64,000 bases of DNA, taken from Atkinsonella hypoxylon. Taxonomy: Eukaryota > Ascomycota > Sordariomycetes > Hypocreales > Clavicipitaceae. Numbering within the stretch: position 1 is the first letter of the stretch; each line of letters begins with the position of its first letter. A program made the position numbers and the translations under genes. The DNA is taken from NCBI GenBank assembly GCA_000729835.1, contig JFHB01000024.1, positions 1-64,000 on the forward strand, written 5' to 3'. Under the pieces are notes generated by a model. The model saw only the letters and a program-made list of their open reading frames with translations, was not told the origin of the DNA and did no database searches. Positions 10,947 to 23,182 of the stretch are shown in pieces.

Positions 10947-13900
10947 CAATGGTGTTTTGCGTGTTCACACATGGTGTTGCATGTGCTCAAGGAGGATGTC
11001 CTAATCCGTAACTGCATAGGAACATGTATATCTGGTGGCATATTGGCTCCTAACTTGCAGGTGCCAGCCTAGCACCTGCCATTATTCTCAATTTGGGTAC
11101 CAATGTACCTACCAATGTACCAACGTACGTACGCGCACACGCGTCACACAGCCTTATCACAGCAGGCATTCAAATTCGTTTGCATAATAACCGTCCATCA
11201 TCCTTTCTAGCTAAAATAAGAAAATTTTTTATCGCAACTTGCCCACCATCTACCCATGTCCGATTTCAACAATATACGTACGAGACAGGCTCTCCCACGA
11301 GTGCAGGTTCACACCAAGAATTATATTAGAGGATCGACCACGCGCAGTCTGAAGAACAAACTTCTGGAGCCCTGCTTGTTCCTTCCCTACCTGTGGGGTT
11401 CAGCAGGAGACGGGAACGTCAACAATGAAGCGAACGCACCTGAGAAAGCAGCGTCAAGCTGTCAGAGATCTCGAGTGCCTGTCATTTTTTGTTTGTTTCG
11501 CTAGCCTTTGGTATTGTACTCGGACTTGTTGAATCAGCTCATCGGCCTAGTCCGTATACCTGGATTCTGCTTGGCATCTGCCCTGCTCCGCCGAGACGAG
11601 AAACCCTAGCACAAGCGAAAGAGCCGTAATGGGCAGGGGGGACGGCAATGAGCGCCGCCAGACGCTAGTGATCAGTGAGGTAATAGCCTTTTTCAGATGC
11701 TCATACATATCCCGAAACGATGGAACCCTTGCCCATGGTTCGCTCATCAGCCCTCTGTTGGGTAATCCATCCATTGGAACCCGCGGGTCTGGGTCACACG
11801 GACAAACAGGGGTCATGATGCAACAAAGCTTATTACCCAACGAGTGCTCCGTACGGAGTGCTCCGTATAGCTTACGCGCTTGCACACCTTGGAAATAAAC
11901 GAGCAGTCAGGGCTCCATCAACAGTTGCCTCGAGTCTGTCGGCAATTGCCCCGCCCAGTGCCGCGCAGGACCCTGGCTCTTCATCCGGAAACCCGCACTG
12001 GGATGGTGAACTTGGCTGACAGAATTTGAGGAGACTTGAAGAAATCTAGCGACTGCGGTGCGATCTATGCTGATGATATGCAGACCACAACTCGGAACCA
12101 AGAAAAATGGTAGACCAGGCTAGAATTACGGCCGTCCAATGTAAATACAATGAACGCCCAGACCATAGGATTCACTGATGCAGCTCAATCCAAGGGCCCC
12201 CAGCAATCTGGAGCAACCCATCCGACAATCATACTTTGTGCGTTGCAATGTACTCAGTACATAAGTATGTACAATGGTGTGTATTCCATATCCTTGACGC
12301 ACTTAAGGCACAAGATATCGGCCCTGCTGGTGGGTTCATGTATCGCTTGAGGTATTCGGCTCTATGTTCCCGGACATGGCACACGGGGCGAACGGAGGCT
12401 TGAGCGTTGGATGGAGTATTCAACCGCCAAAGCTGCGGATTTGATTGAGCAGCTTCATGACTGGAAAATTGCATGACGAGGCGCCCTTAGTAACTATTGG
12501 CGTGAAGCCGCTGAACACCGACTCCCTGGTAACGGGTTTCACTCAGCGATTCCCCGGAGTCGGGGAAAAACCAAGGAGTAAACAGGCGGTTTTCGGCTAA
12601 CGACCGAACCATTTGAATATGAAGCTGGCACCGAGTACTTGACGGGGTGTGGGACTCGTCAATAAATCTGTCCCCCGCGTGGCTGGAAAGGAGATGACGA
12701 CACAAAAGGGCTTTTGAAAGAAGAAAGAAAAAAGGGCAATCCTACTTGGGTTGTGAAGCTTATTTACTTGGGGGCCGTTTGACCGAATTCATGGGGTTGG
12801 TCCCTCTTTCGTTTCTCGAAGACGATCCATGTTTAATGGACATTGGTGAGCTTGCTTTTTGTTCTTCTACTTTGCTTTGCACAGTTTTATGACGAGGGTT
12901 CCATGTTCCTTAATTCCTCCATTGGTATATCAGAAGTAGCCACAGGTGAACAGCCACCAACAAATCCATACTCTCTGTAACACCGATTTGTTGCTATCGT
13001 GCGCTTTATGGTTGAAGTATATTCGTCTGATTGAGCCATCAAATTAGATGCCCGGATCACTCACCGCTCCATCCTTGGGCCAAGATTCACAAGCTGAAGT
13101 TGGCCCCAGTGCTGTGTTGGCAATGCTACCGCCAGACTTGCCTCAGTGCTCAGCCACGGACGTTAATTGTCGAGCGGCGGTGAGATGATCTGACTAGGTG
13201 AAGCTATACTGACTTCTTTGCTACATTATTGATCGTGGCGCAGAGCTACTAATTGTGTGGGTAAGGCTTTCATACTCTTGTGGTGGTGATGCCAGACTTG
13301 TTTCGGATATGCGACCTAGCTGGGCGTCCGCTGCTTCGAGCAAGCAGAAGACAATGCTGGATGGAACGACAGGGACAGGGAGCAAGGTAACTGGTTCACT
13401 ATTGCCACTCCCTGAATTCAGCGCAATAGTTAGGTTGATCCGCTTCGACTTGGGTTTGCAGCAACCAGTCTTACAATGGCAGGTTGCTGGTTTCGCGACT
13501 TTAAACATTCGGCTTCCTCATACCTGGTGTATTTGAATTTCTTTACCCTCCGAGCCAGCCTCGACGCCGGGTGCACATGAGAATCAAACGGTTGTTATTG
13601 GTGAAGACCAACTCATGGCAATTCACGGCGCAAATGATGCAGAGTAACATGGGATTCCAAAACACTGTCTCAGCCCACCCGGCCACGACAGTTCCTTTTC
13701 CTTTGGACGAACTTGGCTCGAGCGTGCTTGCCTAGCTATAGGTACCTTACCGGGGCGTGCTTCCAAGCTCAATGTTGCTTTCCAAATTGATGACAAGCGC
13801 CAAAAACCACGAACAGCTTTCCCGCGACCCGGCGCATCCTCTTCCGCTTTCTTTGTCACAATGCAACGGTGGCCTTATGGCGTCCTGTGACCGGGGGACG

Positions 13901-14953
13901 TGGGTGTGAATGTCTGCAGCTGCAATCTTGATGGTGTCGACATGGGGGTCAACTTGCCATATTATGATCTTAATTTTTCCCATTGACCTTATTTCATTCA
14001 TCGTCACGTATTTACGGGGGCAACTCGTTAGCTTTTGGCTCAATTCATGTCCCGCAAAGTGCCCTCTGTTAAAGTTAGACCGCTAACTGCTGAGTGTATG
14101 TAGTTCTGGTAACCCTGTCCCCTCTAGCAGTGGATCTAGGCGTAGTCGTGGAAGGGTCGTACCGTACGACAAGACTACTCTTGGTTTGGACTCCAAGTTA
14201 TGAGCTGGGGTAGATTATGAGGATGTCGTCACGACCAGGCCAGCCTGGGACCGATCTGCCAGGTGGACGGAAGTATTATAGGACAGAAAACATCTGGTGG
14301 CTTGGGCAGCAATAAGCGCCTGCCGATGAACGCCGGATCATGGTTCGCAGTCGATCGATGAATAGTTCGGAACAAAGCTCTGGGATCGACGTGGACAAGG
14401 AAAAAAGAGCACCAAGGCAAGCCATCCCATCTTTCAGTCCGTCTGGTGGTTTTTGGAGCGAGCGAGCCAAAGTTGACCGCCAGTTTCGCCCACAGCTTTG
14501 TGTGGCAAGTCGGGGAGGTTTCCGGGTGGAGCGCGGCTCAATGCGCGTCAACCAGAAATCTAGAGAGCGAATTGCCCAGCCTGTTCTTCGGTTCGGGCCT
14601 TGTGTCGTTTGGAAAAGTTAGACCAGCGCGCTTTGGTATTAGTGCAGGTTCGTGCAACGACAGAGTTCATCAGGAGGGAAGATGACTGGACTTCGTTTGT
14701 GCCCAAGGACGGAAAGTGGACCGAGAGGGCACATTAGTTCGGACCAGGGCATTTTTTTTTTTTTTTTTACGAGACGAGGCAGGTTCAGCCTCGTCTCGTC
14801 TACAAACACAGCAGCACAAGCCCTCTCTCGACGCAGCGCATAGACAAAAACTGACCTTTTTCACAGTGTGGCGAAATACGAGTGGATTCACATTCGGGCT
14901 TTGGAAGGGCGTTCCTGTTCCTGTGTGTCTTCTGTCAGAACCCTCATTCCACC

Positions 14954-15034
14954 ATGGATGCCATCGCTCAGGGCTCCGTCTCGGCTGCCCTTGGCGAGAA
15001 ATCGTATTTAGCTGGTGCATTCCCTCTACTATGA
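14954..15034 (+). other. Short ORF with strong start context
   Basis: ATG in the context CCACCATGG opens 26 codons (starting MDAIAQGSVS) with codon use resembling real genes, then stops. It could be a first exon or a chance sORF. No homologue is recognised from memory. Confidence 0.15.
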
Positions 15035-16730
15035 CTTACATGCGCAAACGACCCGTTATGCTGGATCTGTACTCCATATCGTACATGAAGAATGAAAGGA
15101 GCCAAGATGTCGCGAATGCCACGCATCTCGCGTGACTGGGATACATCTTGCCCGCCCCCGGTTATGGGCTAGGAGCTGCAGCAGGGCGGGTCAGATCGTC
15201 AGTCGTGAGCATGCACCTATTATTGTTATCTATCCGCCGACCAAGCCGTCGCGTCAAATCTCGGGCAACTCAGGATCGCAGCTCGTCCAATTGGATGGAG
15301 CTTGACGGCAAACCTGGCTCTTTCTCCTGCGCGTCTGTTTGTTGCTGGCATTTGACTCGGTCGATCCTTGGTGCTGCATAGTAATTTGCTTCTTATCCTC
15401 CAGAGTTCCTCCATGTTGAAGCGCTGGCGAATTGACCACGTTGGCCGTCCTCATGGTAACGCGAACAGCTGGCCTACCAAGCCAATCTTGCGAGCTAGGC
15501 GAAAACATAGAAAGCTACCAGACATGTTGTGGCGACATGTTGCGGTGACTGACGAGCACTGCCTCAGCGAGCAACACTGCGGGCGATCACAAATTAAGAG
15601 GCTCAGAATACGGAATAGTTAGTAGGGGGACCAACAAGGGAGTCTATCGAACATGCAAAATTCCCTCTTCCCTGGCACGCGGCTAAGTTTAATCCGACCC
15701 TCAGCACAGACAACGGAGTGGGCAGTGAGAATCGGAACAATCTGTCAATATCTTGCTTGCCTGGTCAGCAGAGCTTTGAACACCGGCCCTGCCCGGAATC
15801 AACTCAGCGCTGGGCCAAGGCATCAACTTAACTTGTTCGGATGACGACGGGGGCTGGCGAGACATACAGCAAGTACTCCGTACAGCATCTGGGCATTTTG
15901 TGCTGGCATGCATGAGTGTGAGTGAGTGGGTGCGTGGCCATGCGTTGTCCAACACGTTTAACAGAAATTATGGAGAACTCCGGATGACGACGACCCATGG
16001 GTTCAGATAGGAGCCAAGTGCCAGGCTCAGACATGCTGGAAATAGAAGACCGCACCTGCGCACCTGCGCATCAAGCATCGCATATTGATTGATCGGTAAG
16101 GATCCACCCGCCTGGACGCTATTGCGGGGAGAACTCTACGCCTATGCGGAAGTTCATGTAGGTAATAGTTGCGAATAGGAGCCCCGACTCTCATGCCAGC
16201 TTACACTGACTGGCCTTTCCCAAACATCCACGCTTTCCCTCTAAATCTTTGACGTGCTGCTTTTGACAGCTAAATTGGAATACCGGTCATCAGTAGGGCA
16301 TCTACGCCCCGGCAAGCATCATCAGTGCCAACACGGGGCACGCCGGGACGGCACACCACTTACTCAAGTTTGCTCACCGCATAATCGGATATTACGGCGC
16401 TGGCAACAGGAGCACCTGTATATACGAGCTGCATTTGTGCTGCTCGCCAGGCTGCAACACTAGACTGATGATGATGCTGCCGTTGTGCCGCTGTTGTATT
16501 TCATGCTGTCCATGATGCAAACAAACTTACAGGTCTACGCCCACCAGTATCACAATCACACCTGGTTGCTTCAAAGACGGAGGGCATGCGCTCTGTCGCC
16601 ACATGGTAAGGATTTGATTTTAACGAAGATGTCTCGCGTTGGTCAGGAAAAGACTCGAATGAGGAATTACAATGTATGTCTGATGTTATTGTAGGCTGGT
16701 ACCCAGGGTGCGTCGTTGCGGGCGCGGGCG

Positions 16731-16788
16731 CAGTCGCAGTCGCAGTCGCAGTCGCAGTCGCAGTCGCAGTCGCAGTCGCAGTCGCAGG
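16731..16788. repeat. (CAGTCG)n hexanucleotide microsatellite
   Basis: About nine and a half uninterrupted hexamer copies in intergenic DNA. Seen directly. Confidence 0.9.
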
Positions 16789-17504
16789 TGTGGGTGTTCG
16801 GCGAAGTTTCAGCAGCGTAGAATTTGGAGGGTCAGTTCATCGTCTGGCTGGTGTCTTGTCTGACCGTGCCCTCGAGGCCTTGTCCTCGGGCGTGCGCAAG
16901 GAGAACAGGCAGATTACTTTGCTAGACAAGGTGTTCGGTCAGCGAGATTAGAGTACGAGTATTTCGCGGGAGGGATAGTTCAGCTCGCGCGGAGGAAAGA
17001 CGACGGTGTGGACGGCATGGACGGCGTGGACGGCGCGGACGGGGAACGACGTCGACTTTCAACAACATGGTCCTGGTCCCTGCCCGTAGCTTACACCATC
17101 CATCTCCCCGACAATCTCCTATCCGGGGAAGTTATCTTGCCTTTGGCCAGAGGGGGCCAGGCTGACGCGGGGCATGACCACATGCGCGAGCTTCGTAACG
17201 CAACGCTGGAAAACGTACCTAGTTGGCCATGATCAAGGTTGGTTGACCATGTTTCGGGTACAACAGGTAGTTAAGTCACTTGTGTTTTGTCAGGATTGCT
17301 ACCCATTCTCATTGTGCTTTTGAGTCCCGGCTGATCTCACAGCTTGCAAACGTACTGACGAACAAATGTTGTTGTGAGTGATATTGTTCCAAGAGACAGG
17401 GTTTGCATCGTATTGCCGTACGCCGTTGTTTGATATAGCGCATGGACTGGACAACAAAGCAGGAACGCATGAAGTTGAAGAGAGCTGCCTCATGAGAGAA
17501 TCCA

Positions 17505-17638
17505 CATCCGCATCCGCATCCGCATCCGCAACTGCATCCACAACTGCATCCACCCACACCCACGCTCACACCCACGCCCACGCCCACGCCCACGCCCACG
17601 CAAACGCAAACGTACACGCCCACGCAAACGTACACGCC
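17505..17638. repeat. Composite CATCCG / CCCACG hexamer repeat
   Basis: Four CATCCG copies, then a CAACTG/CATCCA transition, then a CCCACG-type array shading into CAAACG/TACACG units. The conserved 6-bp period with a changing motif suggests successive local expansions. Confidence 0.85.
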
Positions 17639-17969
17639 CATATGCAACCCGTCGATCTACCGTACTTTGCTACACATACAGCACGCAAGGCACACAGGGA
17701 ACAGCCACAATGGGCTCGATTTCTAATTACCTACAGCAGCTACTTACCCAGCCCAGGGTGCCAGATTAGTCCGGTCTTTGTGATCCACTCACCTACCTAC
17801 ACCGCTTCTGGCTCCTACGATATCAACAAATTCAACGCTAATTTTGAATGCAAGATGGGCTATCCATCACGATACACTAAAGGCGAAGCTATATGGGTGT
17901 ATGAATTCCTCCATGAGCTCGGCCTCCTTTGTACGAAAATGCCCTCTTTAACTTCTTACGGCTAGCAAG

Positions 17970-18760
17970 ACCTAGGCCAGGGAATTATCCGCGGCAACTG
18001 CTCGTGTATGCATCACAACAACCCATTGAAGGAAGAAAGAGGCTATAGAGACTGATGGGTAAGGTATTGTGAACTTTTTAGACATTGGGGGTTTTTAAAG
18101 CCCGCAGATTTGCCTACTAGTAGCTACTAAGCTGGCATTAATGCTGATGCCTCTAACTGTATAATACGATATGTTCTATGCTCTAGCAGAACGAGGTCTA
18201 TAAATAGAAAGGAGGTTAAATTCTGCCCTAAAGATGTTTGAATTGAACGAGTGTTTACGTAACAATAATGCTTGCATTACGCCCTAGCACAATTAGCACG
18301 AGGTACATTTGTTTCTCTATAGACTCTACTAGGGATATGGTGACAAACAACAAGGCTATGAGATACTAGACGAAAGAGAGCTAGTAGAAGAGAACCTATG
18401 CAAGGTGCATATTTAGGGGGTGATTAGACATAATCTTAAACGCCCTCTAATTTATCTTATCATACCGCGTCCTCAAGAACAAAACAACGGAAAAAGAAAT
18501 GCATGGTCTAGAAAGATGGATTTCTTGAGCGCTACACTAAGTCTGTAAGTAAAAGCAAGGAATGAAATGCTTCTTCTATTTCGCTTGAATGACGGATGTA
18601 AGCTTAATAGAAAATGCTTGGTTTCCTTTTACAGCCAGATACTGACAAAAAAATAAAAATAAAAATAAACACCGCATTCCACTACAGAATGTCTCGTAGA
18701 AGCTGTGCTGGAAGAAGCTCTGCGCAAGAGATTATCAAAGGGTGATTTGATTCCATGCCA
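17970..18760. repeat. AT-shifted island, possible mutated transposon relic
   Basis: Base composition changes sharply: rich in CTAG, TAGT and TTAA, stop codons in every frame, poor in CpG compared with flanking DNA. This is the look of RIP-mutated or decayed repeat DNA in Sordariomycetes. No terminal repeats or transposase motif can be made out, so the transposon reading is inference. Confidence 0.35.
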
Positions 18761-19138
18761 TAGTGATTAATCAATGAGAAGGGAGTCATGCAGCGCTCGG
18801 AACTTTCAAAATCTAGCTAGCCATGGTTATTTTTATTACGACGCGGCTTCAAACGCACTAGTTGCGGAGTTGTATCACAAGGGGGTCAAATTCGCCATGT
18901 TGGCGTTGACTTGGCCCCCGGCGTGCCCAGCCTCGTCTGCAAGTCACGGGGGGGGGCACTTTATTTTACTTTACTGTATGGACTCAAACTGGCACAGAGA
19001 GGAAAAGCCGCGTGGGAGACTTTGGACATGACTCCATGAGCTGATTCAGGGTGATGGGGGGGGGTGGGGTTGATGGCGCGGGCGGGGGCGCTAAGCAAGG
19101 CTGGATGGAGCCAAGTAAGGCTTTTTGGCCAAGGCTGC

Positions 19139-19240
19139 CTACGTAGGTACCTACCTAAGGTAGGTAGGTAGGTACGTACATTGGTCTTGGGTACCTAGGT
19201 ACCTAGCAGGTGGTAGGTTACCTACCTAGGTAGGTAGGAG
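19139..19240. repeat. TAGGTACC-type palindromic island
   Basis: A 100-bp stretch of alternating TAGG/CCTA/GTAC units containing several overlapping palindromes. Same class as the islands near 1127, 6962 and 28711. Confidence 0.75.
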
Positions 19241-19433
19241 CTATATTATATATTATATGCAGGGATCAACAACCTTGGAACGGAGCGCAGCCACAGCCGG
19301 CGTTTGCGGCCTGACGTCTGCGCTCGCTCACTCCGCCCATCCATCCATCCATCCACCAAGTCACCAGCGTGTCGTCGTCGTGTGTTTCCCTGGGCCTTTG
19401 CCATTCACACCGACTCATGGTGCTCAATGGGAT

Positions 19434-19515
19434 GCTGGGCGATGGATGCTGGGTGATGGATGCTGGGTGATGGATGCTGGGTGATGGATGCTGGGTGATG
19501 GATGCTGGGTGATGG
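19434..19515. repeat. 14-bp minisatellite
   Basis: About six copies of a 14-bp unit of the form GATGCTGGGTGATG; the first copy has C for T at one position, the rest are nearly identical, implying recent expansion. Confidence 0.9.
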
Positions 19516-21289
19516 TACCTCGCAATGTAGCAGCTGGCACTCGTTCACGACGGGCCTGCATCGAGAAAGAAAAGGGTCAATACGTAAAACCTACTGCCGT
19601 TTCTCATACACTCCGCCGGATCGTCCCAGAAAGGAACCAGCGCGATGGAAAACACACCTTGGAACCCAGGCAATGCGGGCGACACCTTCCGCATTCCTTA
19701 ATCTATTTGATTGTACGGAATACGGTGTACCGCAATCCCATTCACATCCACTTCCACTTCCACGATACGGAGTCATCCCTAACCCTTAGCACACAATGCT
19801 CGATCCACAATCTACGCTCCACAATCGACACATTGGTCGTTATCGAGGTCTTGTTGCGAGAGCCGGCAATGGGAAATTATAGATAGAACCCTCTGGGCAA
19901 TAGCTGCTCGTCTGACGCATGATGCATTTCACGGTATGCATTACGTGCATGCGTGCCCGGCCGGAGCTTGTGTGCTCCACCCTGCCTGCGCCTACGAGAA
20001 CCATGTACAACGAAATCTCGCACAGCGTTATGTCGTTCGCCGTGAAGAGCTTTTTGATAGAGACTTTATCTGCTGGTGTCGCATGTATGCCTAGAGGCAC
20101 GCACATAGCACATGCACATGTGCCTTTGTTATGCACCTCATAGTCGTGCCGCGGTCGCTTCCTGTTCCAATTTTTGTGACTTTTCATTAATTTTTTGTTT
20201 TTATTTTATTTTTTAATTTTCTTGTTGAACATGGAGCACGCTTCGATAATAACTGTTTATGATCCTTTTTTTTTTTCTTCCTCCTCTCCACCGCCCCGTT
20301 AGGGGTTCGGATGTCGACTTGCTAATCGTACACCCATCAGACACTTCCCAATCACATCCACCACCCCACCTCCCCTTCTCCAGCCCCAATCCGTCCATCG
20401 TCATGTTTGAGGCCAAGACCGACACCCCCCCCTCCCCTACACCCTTAAAGCTCTTTCGAATGACCGCCCATACTTTTTTTTCTTTTTCTTTGGTTGTTGT
20501 TGCTCATGCATTGCCATTGCCAAGCTAGGTAGCCCTATATTATGTCGGGTGTCAGCTCTTATGGCCGCGGCCTCGGAACCAACGCGACACACAGGCAGGA
20601 TTGCCACGACCCGGGCCATGAGTGTCTGGTCCCCCTTGCCCAACCAACCAACCCAAGTGCTGACTGACCCGTCTGAGACTAACTAACTGTGCGAAGATGC
20701 TCCTTCCTCTGGCGCTGGTAACTGCTGCTGGTCAGTCGCGCCTGGCCGTGAAGGACAGGAGTCAGCATGAGAGCTTTTAACGAAGGAAGGAAGGAAGCAA
20801 GGAAGCAAGGCGCCGGCTGGCAAAGTTGCGTGGCTTTGCTCGTCTGCTCCTTCTCTCAACTCTTTGCTGGTGTCCGCCTTCCCTTTTAGTACTATCTGCT
20901 TGCGCCTTCCCTCTTTTGCCTCGCCCTCTGTTTTCCGCCTTTGGGTTGAAAGCGGCATCGCCAACTTGATCCCCTGCTTTTGGTGTTCCTTTATTTATGT
21001 ATGCATTCCCCGGCACTTCTGTCCTGATAAGGCTGGGTGGGAACCATCCATTCCTTGTAAACATGGTGATACATATGATCCAAGGCGGATGAGCAGCAGA
21101 GCATGCGACGTCTTTTAATGTGCAACATGCATCTGCATCTTGGTTGAAGACAGTAGAACACCGATCAGTCGCTGTACACCACCCTTGAAGCTACCAGCAG
21201 ACAAGACGAAACTGCGACACAAGCACATGCAATCGCTCCCACACGCACACGCACACGCACACGCACTCACAAGAACAAGCCCCCAACTC

Positions 21290-21600
21290 TAGGCCATCCA
21301 CAACAAGACGACACAAAACAAGGCAAGGCAGGCAACGTGAAGAAAAGTAAAGTAGGCAAGGCAGGGTAGGGTAGGGTAGGGTAGGGCAGGGCAAGGTAGA
21401 GCAGAACAGAACAGAACAGAACACAACAGAACAGAAAGCAATACAATGCAAAGCTAAGCCAAGCTAAACAGAGCAACGCAAAGCAAAGAAAAGAAAAGGC
21501 AATGTAATGCAATGCAAAGCAAAGCAAAGCAAAGCAAAGCAAAGCAAAGCAAAGCAAAGCAAAGCAAAGCAAAGTAAAGCAAAGCAAAGCAAAGTGCAAA
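21290..21600. repeat. Period-5 repeat tract with drifting motif, T-poor strand
   Basis: Across 300 bp the plus strand is nearly T-free and keeps a 5-bp period while the unit changes: CAAGG, then TAGGG (21364-21391), then GAACA, then GCAAA (21514-21595). The TAGGG part has six GGG runs separated by two bases, a canonical G-quadruplex pattern. Confidence 0.85.
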
Positions 21601-23182
21601 GCGGTCCACTTTCCATTCTCCAGTTCCAGCCCATGTCTGTCTGTCCTTCAAACCACACCCGGTTCTTCTACTCCCATCACTCTTTGCTTTTCCTATTGCT
21701 CTCCTGATCCCTGTTCCCCGACCCTCATTGGGACCAATCTACCATCTACATACATACTGAAGCAGCAAGTTCCCGGCCACAGGCCCGCCTCGTCCCTGCA
21801 CCCCCCCCTGTCTTGCTTGATGCCTCATCCGACAGTGACTGACGTCTTTCTGCTTGTTGTTTCCACTTAGTCAGAGAAGCCCTCCGGGACATCGACTTTG
21901 ACTTAGAGCTTGATTTAACGGACAGACTGACTGATTACTGCGGCGGCTGACGGCTGCCGTTCCTGGTGCCTTCCACGCGCTTAATTATTGCGGAATCCCG
22001 GCCTGCCACTTCTTGCTAGTTCCTCTTCCATCTTGCTTTACCTGACTTCATTCATCACTGGCCTTACTCCGTACTTGACGACGTTGTGGCTCGTTCACCG
22101 GCGTCTGCTCTTGCCTCATTGACCTTCATCTCCGCCTCATTGGTCCATGTCAGACACCAGCAGAGCCAATCACAGCCATAAATACCACTTTGTAAACACG
22201 ATTAATAGGATTCGCTGTATGCTTGACAGTCCCGAGACATCAGGTCTACCTCTTCTCGCCGGCTGCTTCTTTCGTCTTTGCACATCATCCTTCCTTCCAT
22301 CCAACATCCCCGAAGCCTCGAAGCGACTTCAACCCAAAGCCAGATCACGACCATTGTCCACTGGATGACAAGCCGAAAACATCCTTTTACACACTTTTCC
22401 GTTTCTTTCCTCTCTTCTCCTTCCCTCTTTGGAGTTTTACTTATATAATACCACGAGACCACCCTACCACATTGATAGATTCACTCTCCACCTCAACTTA
22501 GTGCCAACCGCGCTTTTACGGTAGGGTTTCAGGGCACAACACAAGAAGACTCTCCGCAATAGTAACAGCTTGTTTCCCTAGGCACAGAAGCAACTAGCGT
22601 TGTGAGTTGCGAGTTGCGAGTTGCGGGTTGCTTGGTTTCTCTCTCGGACTCTCTCGGATATCGAAGCTTACTCACCACTTGGGCAGCTATATTGCCCTCC
22701 ATCACCACTACACGCAATATAAGGCAACTCGCCTTTTACTCTGTGTCTTGCTACACTGCATTGTTTGAGTGACTCGGTTTCCCCTCTCCCCGAAAAAGGA
22801 GCCCCGTCCCCTTCCTCGTTTGTCCTCTTAAAAAAATTACAGAAGAAAACAGAAGAAAGCGTCCCGGCCCAACGGGCCGCGCCGTTTAGGCAGTCAGCTA
22901 GAAAAGCTGGCCCAACTCAAGAGCCAGCTTCTGCTCTGCCTTCCGCGGGCAGAGCCACCGTTTGGTGTCATCAATAGCGGCGACATCGGTTTCATACGCG
23001 GAACTCAAGCCCCTGTAAACGGACACAGTGCCGCTACAAGAGACAGGGCGGCCATCAACGTGGATATCACGTCTCTTCTGAAGTCTTCTGACTCAAATGA
23101 GTCCCAAGGCTATCCTCAGCGGCACCCGCACGACTTGTTGCCGCCACATTCCGCTTCAGCAGTAGCTGCTCATGGGCAGCAG

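Larger units (their letters stand above)
10583..23182. other. Gene-poor 12.6-kb region
   Basis: Between cofactor B and the Myb gene I find no gene with recognisable domains or sustained coding character. Contents: a 99-codon ATG frame in the cofactor B leader (10647-10946), a short ORF at 14954-15034, several tandem repeats (16731-16788, 17505-17638, 19434-19515, 21290-21600), a TAGG palindrome island (19139-19240), an AT-shifted island (about 17970-18760) and a leader without ATG before the Myb gene (about 22370-23171). TACGGAGTA-type elements occur near 11846, 15872 and 22065. Spliced lncRNAs or fast-evolving genes cannot be excluded by reading alone. Confidence 0.5.

Noticed and set aside
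17378..17965. Plus-strand frame of 195 codons with Thr-His and Ala-His repeats
   Set aside because: It is carried by the CATCCG/CCCACG microsatellite; the flanks have no domain or codon bias.
21364..21391. TAGGG repeats as a telomere or interstitial telomere
   Set aside because: Unit is 5 bp, not TTAGGG, and is part of a larger drifting period-5 tract.
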